Positions 32,919-44,200 of a DNA stretch of 64,000 bases are shown here, piece by piece. The stretch's first letter is position 1; each line of letters opens with the position of its first letter. The stretch spans positions 5,694,547 through 5,758,546 of the forward strand of contig OZ024791.1 in assembly GCA_964017065.1 (NCBI GenBank), read 5' to 3'. The stretch comes from Haliclona indistincta (Eukaryota > Porifera > Demospongiae > Haplosclerida > Chalinidae). Under the pieces are notes generated by a model. The model saw only the letters and a program-made list of their open reading frames with translations. It made no database searches and had not been told where the DNA came from. A program made the position numbers and the translations under genes.

Positions 32919-33137
32919 TTTTTTTGCATAATGATGTTGCACGTTGCAAGATAAAAATGCGGTCGATTCATATAGAGGTCGACATGGGCGGGGCAGCCAA
33001 TCTGCATGATCCGAGGCATGATCTGATGTGAGGTCGTTGCCGCTCCGGCTGCCTAGATTTAGCGAGTCAGTGTGCAAAGCAGATCTGTCCAAGATCATAA
33101 CTTACGACTTGCAATCTACAAGAGTGCTCTGACAAAG

Positions 33138-35635
33138 ATGAAATGCTCGTTCAGATGGGTCATTACAATGTTCCCGATCGTTCTGATCTATCTGGCACTA
33201 GGTTTCCAATACAGTTAAGCTATCGTTTTGATTTGTGAGTGTTGGTTACTGCATCTTCTTCGCGCATTTATAGCTATTATCCTACCTACTGTATGGGAAT
33301 ATGTTGTAGATCGCTTTGGTGCTCAGCACTGGTTGTATAGTCTAGCCATCTCCTCGACCAATCTGGTGGAAGTGTTCTTTGGTCCGGTGTTTGGAGCTGT
33401 GTATGACAGAACGCATGCAACAAAGCTACTGATAATGATCTCGATTGCAAGTTCGGCAGTCGGTGAGAGTATAATACTATCAGTACTCTGCTCATTGTGT
33501 GCCTGGTTTTTGACAGGATGCTTTTTGTATTTTTCTGCTGTCTCCGCATACATGGTGCTCGCTGGACGTTTAATACAAGGTATGGTATCGACAGATATTT
33601 TTTCAGGTGCATATTATTTTTTTGATTGATTATGAAGTTAATAAGCCCACCCACAATGACCAAAGTATTAATACAAGCCTACAGCTCAGGTACTTCTTAT
33701 GTAGAGATGAGCTAATTTCATGAACTTGTCAGGTCTATTCACTAGACGTCTAATTTTACTGAAAACTATTGGTTGTGCTAAAAAACTGCACTTAGTTTTT
33801 TGTCTTTGAAAATATTATACACTAATTTTTTTGTGTAAAAAAAGAATTTTACCACAGTTCCAATGACAGGTTTATCATTACTTTATTTACCTCAAACATC
33901 TGACAGGATTGTCTCTGGGATCAGGTACTGTCATCAGTGGAGAGATCGCTCGAATCACTACCAAGAAAGAGAGAACGGCAGCGTACACTCTGTTTACAGC
34001 AGTGCAACAAGTTGGCTATGTCATTGGTGAGCTGTTTGCAGTTTGGATATGTTCATGGTCTCTCTCTCTCTCTCTCTCTCAAACAGGTCCTGGTTTCAAC
34101 CTGTTCTTGAGATACTGTGACTTTGAAATTGGTCCTCTCAAAGTGGACAAATGCACTGCACCTGGAGTGAGTTAGTAATGAGACTTGTTGAATTTTGCCA
34201 CTAGCTCACTGTTAGTCATCATTACATCATAGAAATTTAAATATTTTTTACTTACAGTTATTCATGACAGTCTGCTGGATTATTATTGGTGTTTGCTTCT
34301 TGTTTTGTTACTTGCACCTCCCATCTGTTCACGAGGAAGAGGAGGAGGATAACATGGATATTGACGGCAGGACTCGCACGTATAGTGAAATGACAGAAGC
34401 CTCCATTATAACAGTCAATGGTGACAAACTTGGTGTGGTTAATTATGGATTGATAAACGGTGACGACAGCTTGGAAATACCCTCTAAACACAAACACAGA
34501 TCTAATGGTAGTTTCAAGAGTGCCTCGACTGAAGACTTAAGCGATTCTGAGAAACTGTTATCTTCAGTGGATAGGAAGAGAGATGCAACAGACACAAGCA
34601 GTGCTTGTTGCTGTTGTTACTGGATGTTGTCAAAGATAAAACGTGTTTATGGGAAGTGTCGGTGGATGGCTTCTATGCTTGTTTGGGAGGAAGTAATGGC
34701 TCTGTTATACGTAATCACTGTCATGATGCTTTGTGAAATGACAGCAACAGTAAGCAACTGTATGTTTGTGCTATAGTAATAATGATGTTTATCCTTGCTA
34801 TAGACTGCCTTTGTACCACTTGCTGATAAAATGTTCCATTGGGGAGATGTTGCAGTGAGTGTGTTTTTCTCTGTCACAGGAGTGCTGGTAAGCATGAATA
34901 TACTATGAAGGTGAGGGTAATGTTCTGTTCATTATTTTAGGCAATCGGTGTTTCCATTGCTGTATCTCTTGTCAGCAGAAAAATCTCAGACCGGCAAGTT
35001 TGATGATACCAATAATTATTATTCATGCATAGTTCTTGATATACAATAGGAAAACTTATAGCACAAAAGATTAATTTTAGTGTTGTGAACTTTATTATAC
35101 AGATGGACTGTTCTAGTAAGTCTTTTAGCAGAACTGTTTGCCTGTTTTTGGTTGACCGGATGGATATACTTTGGGTCTGAAATGAATGGTAGTCGATTTT
35201 GTTAGTGCTAGTATGTTATTAAATTTTTTATCAGGAATACTAGTTGTGTCACAGTTTGTGATAGGAACAGCTGTGATTCTACTAACAGAACCAGTCACTC
35301 TCGGCAGTGCAGTATCAATGTATTCTAAGCTTCTTCAACCAGAAGTTCAGGGTAAAGTTTACTATAGTCAAAACCAGTTGATTTGATATGATTTGCATAG
35401 GGATTGGTCATGGTTTGAGAAGGTCACTGGTGTCACTAGGTGGTGTGATAGGATCGCTCTGGGCTGCAGCTGCATTGCAGCCAGAAACACTGTTGTTCTT
35501 GTATGGAGTACCAACTGTATTGCTGATAATAGCCACTGTAAGTTAGCAAGTTTAGTTCCATTCTCTATTGCAATGATGTGTTGCTTTTCTTCTCAGCTAC
35601 TGATAGTACTATCCTTCAAGAAGATGAAGACATAA
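33138..35635 (+). CDS. MFSD8/CLN7-like MFS transporter, copy 4
   Basis: Twelve exons (33138-33213, 33274-33462, 33517-33579, 33907-34026, 34087-34166, 34258-34749, 34804-34887, 34941-34993, 35103-35188, 35235-35351, 35401-35537, 35597-35635) give 511 aa. Signatures: FFGPVFGAVYDRTHATK, ISGEIARITTKKERT, VSMYSKLLQPEVQG. The cytosolic loop has an acidic run EEEEED and a Cys cluster CCCCY just before the next membrane segment, where palmitoylation would be plausible (inference). The intron after exon 34941-34993 has a GC donor (CGGCAAGT) where copies 1 and 3 have GT. Intron 4 contains a TC microsatellite at 34059-34081. Confidence 0.8.
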
Positions 35636-35733
35636 CCAAAGAACTATTCATGCTCTCATTGAACCTTCATTCAACACGACAAATAAAGTTTCATTTTAAA
35701 GCTACAATTATTGTACACGAGCAAGGACTAGTG

Positions 35734-37380
35734 TTATTTCTTCTTTTTTCCTTTCTTGCCTTTCTTCCCCTTCTTTCCTTTTTTGCCTTTTTTCTTTGAT
35801 TTGGCAAATGGTCCCAGTCCTTTGCGTACCATCACACCTCTCCACCATGATTGTAGCTACGAAAGGATAGATTCAAAACAGGGAACATCTACCAGATACC
35901 TTGGTAGCTGTTTCAATATTCTTTTTCTCCTGTTCCTCCTTTCGTCTCTGGAGTTCCTTCAGTGCTCTATGCTCTACCACTACCTCCTCATACTCTTTAT
36001 ACTAACCACAACACAGTCACTTAATGTTCACACAATCATTGTACTCACAGTTTTGGTAAATTCATCTAATTTAATCAGCCCAGAGGTTTTAGTAGCCTAT
36101 AGTGTGCAGACTGTTAGTATCAGGTGCATGAAGTGCTGTGCAAGACACATACCTTCAAATCTTGCACTTCTTTAGTCTTTGAGTCAAGTTCATCTTCATA
36201 TTTAGCCATCCAATACTCCACTTTACCCTCCAAATCCTGTAACCAATAACAGACCTGCTACTACTGTAAGGCATGATAGTAACCTCAGTGTGCTCCTTGA
36301 GGTAAGTTACAATATTATCATGTGCTCTCTTCTCCTCATCTAGTTGTTGCTCCAGTTTATCTCTCTCATCAGTCAGGTTCTCCTCACTGAGCTGATTGCG
36401 ACGCTGACTGCACTGCACTTGACTCTGTGCAACATCACAATGTGAAATAGTCACAGATAGAGCAGTGGACAAGCTTACTTGTGTTTGCTTCTTAATGTAC
36501 CCCGTTTCCAATCCAGTACGGGCCTTCAGCTCCTGGAGCTGATCCTTCAAGTATGCAGTTTGCTCATCCAGAGCCTGAAACATAACCAATAAAATCGACA
36601 AATTTATTATAATTCTATTCGTACATTGATTTCATCCTCCTTCTGCCGTTTGAGAGTGTTGATTTGTCTAGTGAGTTCAGAGATTCGTTTCTGACATTGC
36701 TGCTCTCTACATGTGAGGAAGCCGTGGAGAGAGAGCAGCATAGAAAAGACAGAAAGATCTAAAAACTTACAAGACTATGGTCTTTTCCATTTGATTTTTT
36801 TCTTCTTTGTATGTTTCATTGTTTTCTAGCAATGAGTTGAAAGTTCCGTGTTTTTCGACCTCATCTAATGTAGCCATCATCACTGACTGCAGTTCTCCTC
36901 TGTCCAACTGCAGCTTCTCCAAATTCTCAATCACAGCTTTAGAATGTCGCGCAGCTGTTTCAGAAGTGGATAATGCTTAGTTGATCAACCGACACTAGTC
37001 AATCTACCATGAGATGCAGCTGTAATGCTGTGCACATTCTCCTGGGCGCTCCGAGAAACTCTTCGTTTTCCACCATCTTGAAGCAAATCGTCAAGTTGTT
37101 CCTCTAACTGCCGTTGATTCTCCAATATCTCTCCTAGCTCATCTCCCAGAGCCTGCAGGAAAACCAGCAGTACTATGCAGTAGTAGCAAGCTATAATGAG
37201 GCTGACGTTAGTGGCTGCTGCAGGTGATTCTGATGGGATGATGCTTCCCAGCACAGCTAACTGATCAATACAGTCTTGCAGTACGACAACTACCGCTTCT
37301 CTGAGACACCAGAAAGGTTAGTCATTACTCGCGATTGTGCAGGCAGGAACTCACCGCTCCACAGGCAGAAGGCTGCTCAT
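35734..37380 (-). CDS. IQCG: DRC9 / IQ motif-containing protein G
   Basis: Eleven exons (35734-35856, 35900-35992, 36049-36096, 36153-36236, 36284-36424, 36479-36574, 36625-36706, 36771-36954, 37008-37152, 37207-37300, 37355-37380) give 371 aa; human IQCG is 443. DRC9 is a subunit of the nexin-dynein regulatory complex of motile axonemes and binds calmodulin. The sequence is almost wholly coiled coil. DLEGKVEYWMAKYEDELDSK matches the family's DLE-K-EYWM-KY segment. The last exon holds one IQ motif, LQSWWRGVMVRKGLGPF, then a Lys/Gly tail of KKGKKG repeats to the stop, as in IQCG. The shorter length is at the N-terminus. The 3' acceptor AAAGAG of exon 35900-35992 is weak but required by phase. 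Confidence 0.85.
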
Positions 37381-38282
37381 CTTGCCTCGACCTCCAGGCC
37401 TGTTGTCAATAGCAACGTCATCTTAACACTTCATAGTCTAAACGGGTTAATTTAAGCGAAAAGCAAAGAACGGGTTAATTAATTCAAGAGCTCGTGTTCT
37501 CGGTCAAAATGTGATTTTTCGGATCTCCTTCTTGCTTAGTCTGACTGTGTCTCAGCGCAGCGACGATGTTCTTGTAATGTGGACTAACGTTAATCAAACT
37601 TAACCATGTAGACCTAGCAGTACTAATTTCAGTCGTTTCTGTGTTATCTTGTCTGCGAGCAAAGCAGGAGCAATGATGAGAAAATTCCACTTGAATAGCT
37701 ATGACACTGCTCTAGCTATAATGTAGGAATCAATTTCTACTTGATCTGAGCTCATTAATATATGTAATGTACAATTATGAAGGTTTGAAATCATTGTGTT
37801 TGTGTCATAGATATATAGTACAGTTTTAATTTTGCATATGCTCATAGACATCTATCGATAAACGAAGTAGAGAACAAAGCTCCAACCTAACTGTGAAGTT
37901 AGGTATGAACTAGCACTGACATGCATAGAGTGTCACCCTTATTTGAACGTATGAAGCCGTATGAGTCAAAATTCGAAAGTATTGATAACATAGCTAGATG
38001 ACAACTAAAGAGAATGCAATGCAAATGTACATGCAATGCTAGTTAGATAAATTAATAAGAATTACAAGAGAGGGAAGGTACAATAATATAGCTTGCTATT
38101 ATAGTTGCTACGATTGTCTTAAAAGGGTTTATTCAGATGAACACATAACTAAAATTTAATAGTTCGTGATAATGATGATCCAGTGTTAAAACAAATGAAG
38201 GTTCTTGTAAACCTGAGGATTAAGATAGAAAAACGTAATAAAAAATAATGGAAAGAGTGTTTTTGACTCACTTATTATGATA
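37381..38282. other. Intergenic, DRC9 promoter and filamin 3' UTR
   Basis: These 902 bp lie between DRC9 (5' end) and filamin (3' end), both on the minus strand. A reverse-strand AATAAA at 38128-38133, about 150 bp past the filamin stop, is a likely polyadenylation signal. The remainder is AT-rich with no recognisable gene or repeat. Confidence 0.5.
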
Positions 38283-41200
38283 CTAATCTTCAGATTTCTC
38301 TTTTTCTCCATCTTCATCGGATGGCTGCTTTTGCTCTTGAATGTTGACTTTGAACGGACTGTCAGGAATGTGTTTATCTGCCCAGGTCACATCAATGGTG
38401 TATTCTCCAGTGTACTTAGGGTCGTAACGAACCAAGATGGTACGTTCATTGTCGGGATGGTGCCGCATATTGATCTTGAATGCTCCCTTTGGTCCATGCA
38501 GTCTCACAGCTAGAGTACCACTGCCAGCTTCTCCTGTCTCCAGTGTAAAGTTTCCCTCTTGTCCAACAAATCCGTCTTGAAGACCAGGGCCGTATGCCTT
38601 CACTAGATCTGGTCGAGGTGGAAGACCAACCTTAACTTTGAAAGGAGATCCTTCTATGTTTTCTCCATTGCAACATACTTTCACGGTGTATTTTCCAGCC
38701 TCAGATGGTGTGAGCTTGCAATGGTAGCTTCCAAAACCTTCATACGTTGCTGTGCCATTGATGCTTTGTGTGCCTGACTCAGCCGACACGGTTAGGTCTC
38801 CATCTCCTTCGACCTCTTCTGAAGTTTTGATGTTAAATACGATATCTTCTCCAAGTAAAATGCTAGATGGTGGTTCAACAACACTGAATGGGGTATGCTG
38901 AGTTGTTGAAGAGTAACATCTCATTTTGAATGGACTAGATGGAATATGTCCATCACCCCACTTCACAGAGATTTCGTAGTCACCTTGCTTTTTAGGAGTA
39001 TAGGAACAGTGATAGTAGTCATCTGCATTGGTCACAGTTGGCTCGATGGTGTCACCTTCTTCATTTGCAATAGTGACAGTCAGTTCTCCCTGACCAGCTC
39101 CAACTGTTTTCACGTCAAATTCAGCTTCTTTTCCTACAATAGACGTCTTCAGACCATCACCATCAGCTCGACATGCTTCTGGGTTAGGTTTAGGGTCAAA
39201 TAGAAGTTTGAAGGGTGATCCATCAATGTGCTCATTGTCATACTTGATGTTGAGCATATATTCTGTGCCATCTCCAAGCAAAAATTCTACCTTGAACGTG
39301 TATTCCGTATCAAGTTCCTTCACCTCCACTGCCGGACTTTCACCTCCACGGACATTTTCCACATTGGATGTCAGTCTCCCAGGTCCAGCACCTTCAGTGC
39401 TGACAACAAACACAACAATATCCTCTCCTGCTTCATTCTGTTCCACCTCACTACGAACCATATGACACTTAGATGCGTCTCCCTTGCGATTAAATGTGAC
39501 ATTGAATGGACTGCCAGCAATGTGAGTACCATTGTACTGAACCGAGACTTCATGGTGACCTTCTTCAACTGGGACTAGCTCTACCTGATAGGCATTCTTG
39601 TCAGCCACCACCACTTTAACTTTGGAAGCACTGGATGGTTTACTCTTTACCTCTAGGATACCAGTACCGAGATCGTCACAGTGTAGTTTGAATCGGTGAG
39701 GAACACCAAGTCTGAAGTGCTCTGCTTCCAAGTTCAGTCCAGTGATTACCTTCTTCTTTTTGTTCTTGAAGGTCAGCTGGTAAGGACTACCTTGGATCAT
39801 TTCATCATCCCATGTGATGTCGACATTGTAAGTACCGGCTACAGATGGAGTGAGCTCACACGAGTAGATGCCCTCTCCTTCATCAAATATTTTCACTTCT
39901 GCCTTTCCTGGTCCACGTGTGGTGATGTTTAGAGTACCACGACCAGCACCATTGGTAGAGATGCGGAACTTGCAGGGCTTACCAAATCGCTGTGCCTTTG
40001 CAAACAATGGCAGATCATCTGCTACAACATGACACTTATCTGCACTAGCCTTAGACTGCTGTGCGGTAATACGGAATGGGCTTCCAACGACAGGTTCATC
40101 TTCGTGTTTCACATGGACAAGATAATCGCCTACTTGTTCTGGTGTGAACTTGATGGCATACATTCCTTGCATATCACCTTTTACAGTAGAGTCAGGAGAT
40201 TCACTGTAATCTGGTCCATCAATGTGCACATCTACATCGTCAGCATGAACGTTCTCTAGATCTGTCTTCAATAGAAAATTGACTGGTTCACCAACATCGA
40301 CAATACTCGGCACATCGACATCGCTAATGGGCATTGTTGGTTCTAGAGCACCCATACCGACCACTTTCACAAAGTATGGGGAGCCTTCAATCAGATTGTC
40401 ATTGAACTTTATCTCCAGTACATAGTCATCAGGAGTTGCAGAGTTGAAATGTGCACGGAACTTTTGATCTTCATCCAGAGACTGTAGTTTCCAGTCCACA
40501 TCACCCACATTCTTTCCTTTTGCCTGTGTGACAATGGACTCTTGATCTTCTTTGTTGGCTAGGTCGAAATGAACATCAACAACACTGCCCATCTGAATCA
40601 GGTTTAGGTCATTTGTAAGAAGATGAGAGATATCAGGCGGTCTATGAACAACAGTCACATAGAACGGACTGCCTGAAACTGGTTTTCCACTCCATGTAAC
40701 ATCAAACTTGTGCTTGTCAGCAACTGTAGGTGTATATGAGCCAGTGTAGGTCCCATCATTGTTGTTAACAACAGTAAAATCCTCAGGACGCTTCTTACGA
40801 ACATTTGCTCGAAGAACAAGGTCAGCATTTCCTGCTTCCTTGGCATCAATATTGAACTCAATGGGCTCTCGCACATAGGCAATGTCACTGGGAGTGACAC
40901 TGACATTCACCTTTTGGGGATCTGGTGGAGGCAGATATTGGATACGGTATGGGCATCCAGCAACTCGTGCACCAGACAGGAAGACATGGACGTCATAGAA
41001 ACCAGGGGATTTGGGGGTGAATAGAAGATCGAACTTGTTCTTTTCCTTCGTCTTGGTTACCTTCACATTCACTCTGTTTCCAGTGCCCTCTTGAGATGCA
41101 AAGGCTTCAATATGTCTTAGCTTAGCTTCTGCTTGGAGATGGAGAAGAACAGGCCTTCCAAATTGGTAAACATGTACTCCAGAAATAGCTGAGCCGCTAG

Positions 41201-44200
41201 CAACACTAAACAGGAGAGGCGATCCTGGAATTTTGTCTCCTCCAAATGTCAGATGAATTTGATGGTCGCCAGGTGCTGTAGGAGTGTACTTGATTCTATA
41301 ATAGCCCTTTCTGGTTGGTTCTTCGGTTACAACATGATGTGAAGGCTCTTCACCAGATGGACCATCACCGACTATGACTAGTTCTGCCTTTCCAGCTTCA
41401 GTAGCATCTACACTAAACTTTATGTCGGAGTCCACAATCGGTGGGGAAGAACCGTAAGGTAGATCTGTGATGAAACACTTTGAGGAGTCAAATAATCGTC
41501 TGTAGACAACAACAATTGGACTGCTGGGAACGGGTTTGTCTCCAGACAACACTTCAATTCTATAACGATCTGGCTGAGTGGGATTGAAAGAAAGTTTGTA
41601 CGAATCTGATGTGTCATCTTTGACAAGTTTCAAATCCACACGTCCAACTTTGTCTCCTACTGCATTAGCTGTAACTTTAGCTGGACTGCCGTCTAACACA
41701 GGTGGTTCTTGTTCTAAGTCCATATTTAGAGGATCTCCAATTATCATTTCAAGTTCTGGTTCTTTAACAGGAGGAGGAAGAGGTAGCGGTTCAAGTGTAG
41801 ATTCAACGTCTGGTATGAGTTCCATCTGGACTGATTCATTAATTGGATGGATTCCAACACCAAATGGTGATTTTGGAACACTCTGATCATCAAAGTAAAC
41901 ATGAAGTGAGTAGTCATCTTCTTGTCCAGGAATAAAGCTAACTTTGTAGACACTTGGCCTCTTCTCCTCAACAGATACTGGAATTTTTCCGCTTTGTTTG
42001 CCTTCACAGGTAGCCGTCAACTTTCCAGGACCGGCTTCGGTGGCATCAGCAGTTAAGAAAACTGGTTGATTGATCAGAGAGGACTCCAACTCAGAACAGA
42101 CAACTTTCTCTGGGTATATATCAGGGACTAGATGAATTTTAAATGGAGAATTCCTGACATGCTCTCCAGACCACTCAATAGAGAGGTTATAGTCGATGGG
42201 TTCTTTTGGAGTGACAGTGGCGGTGAACTTGTTTTTGCTTACTTCATCGACATCAACTGGAATACTGCCAAATTTTCCGTAGTGACATGATGCACTCAGT
42301 GTACCAACCCCGGCATCACTTGCATCAATTTTGTAAACTGCTGGACTATCAACTTCATAAGTATCTGGCTCAGTAACAGAAACTTTGCTTGCATCAGGAG
42401 TGCGCAAGTCCATGCTATATGGAGATCCTGGGATGTGTCTGTCAGACCATAAGACATCTAGTGAATACTCATCTGACTCTTTGGCATCTATAGCAAGCTT
42501 GTAGTTGTGGTCTCCCTCTGGTTGAATAGAAACGGGAACAGATCCAGTTTTCTTGCCTGTGCATGCAGCTGTCAAATCTCCAGTACCTGCCTGTGAGGCA
42601 TCTACATTAGCTGTCACTTCAGGAGAACCAACTTCGTACTTTGGACCATCAATGCGAACCTTATCAGCTTCAGAAGGACGAGTGTCGACACTGAATGGAG
42701 AACGAGGAACGTGAGCACCAGACCAGAGAATGTCAAGGCTGAATTCGTCAGGTTCACTAGCTTCAAAATCAACGTCAAACTCTCCTTTGTCTTTTTCAGT
42801 GATGTTTACTGGGACATCACCAACATTCTTTCCTCGGCATTTAGCAGACAGCTCACCGTTGCCAGCTTGTGTGGCGTCTACTGCAGCAGCAACTATGGGA
42901 GAGCCAACAGTATAGTTCGGACCATCAATGCGAACTTTATCTGCCTCTGGAGGACGAGTGTCAATATTGAACGGAGAACTGGGAACATGATCACCAGACC
43001 AGAGTATTCCAAGAGTGAGATCGTCTGGTTGATTAGCTTCTACCTCAACATCAAACATTCCTTTCTCTTTTTCAGTAATTTTCACTGGAATATTGCCGAG
43101 ATTTTTGCCTCGACATTTAGCAGATAGCTTTCCATTGCCAGCTTGTGTAGCATCAACTGCAGCAGTGACATCGGGAGATCCAATATGGTAGTTAGGACCA
43201 TCGACACGAACTTTGTCAGCATCAGAAGGACGAGTATCAACATTGAATGGAGAATTAGGAACGTGTTCACCAGACCAAAGAACATCAATATCAAAGTCAT
43301 CCGGTTGACTAGCTTCAATATCAATATCAAACTTTCCTTTGTCGTTTTCAGTGACTTTGACTGGGACATCGCCAACATTCCTGCCTCGGCATTTAGCGGA
43401 TAGTTCTCCATTGCCAGCTTCTGTGGCGTCTACTGCAGCTGTGACTTTAGGAGAACCAATGTGATAGTTCGGACCATCAATCTTGACTTTGTCTGCCTCT
43501 GGAGGACGAGTGTCAACATTGAACGGAGAACTGGGAATATGATGGCCAGACCAGAGTATTCCAAGAGTGAGATCGTCTGGTTGACTAGCTTCTACCTCAA
43601 CATCAAAGACTCCTTTTTCTTTTTCAGTGAGTTTCACTGGGACATTACCGAGGTTCTTGCCTTCACATGTAGCTGTAAGTTCTCCATTGCCAGCTTGTAA
43701 GGCATCAACAGTTGCAGTGACTTCAGGAGATCCAATATGATAGTTGGGACCATCGACACGAACTTTGTCAGCATCAGAAGGACGAGTATCAACATTGAAT
43801 GGAGAATTAGGAACGTGTTCACCAGACCAAAGAACATCAATATCAAAGTCATCTGGTTGACTAGCTTCAATATCAATATCAAACTTTCCTTTGTCGTTTT
43901 CAGTGACTTTGACTGGGACATCGCCAACATTCCTGCCTCGGCATTTAGCAGATAGTTCTCCATTGCCAGCTTCTGTGGCATCTACTGCAGCTGTGACTTC
44001 AGGAGAACCAATGTGATAGTTCGGACCATCAATCTTGACTTTGTCTGCCTCTGGAGGGCGAGTGTCAATATTGAAAGGAGAACTGGGAATATGACGGCCA
44101 GACCAGAGTATTCCCAGACTGAGATCGTCTGGTTGACTAGCTTCAACCTCAACATCAAAGACTCCTTTCTCTTTTTCAGTGAGTTTCACTGGAACATTAC

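Noticed and set aside
35186..35799. Possible fifth transporter copy at the end of the array
   Set aside because: Only the last exons of copy 4 lie here; no further first exon with the M-x-C-S head follows before DRC9.
37484..37690. Minus-strand 68-codon frame upstream of DRC9
   Set aside because: No domain character or splice-compatible context; it lies in the likely promoter.
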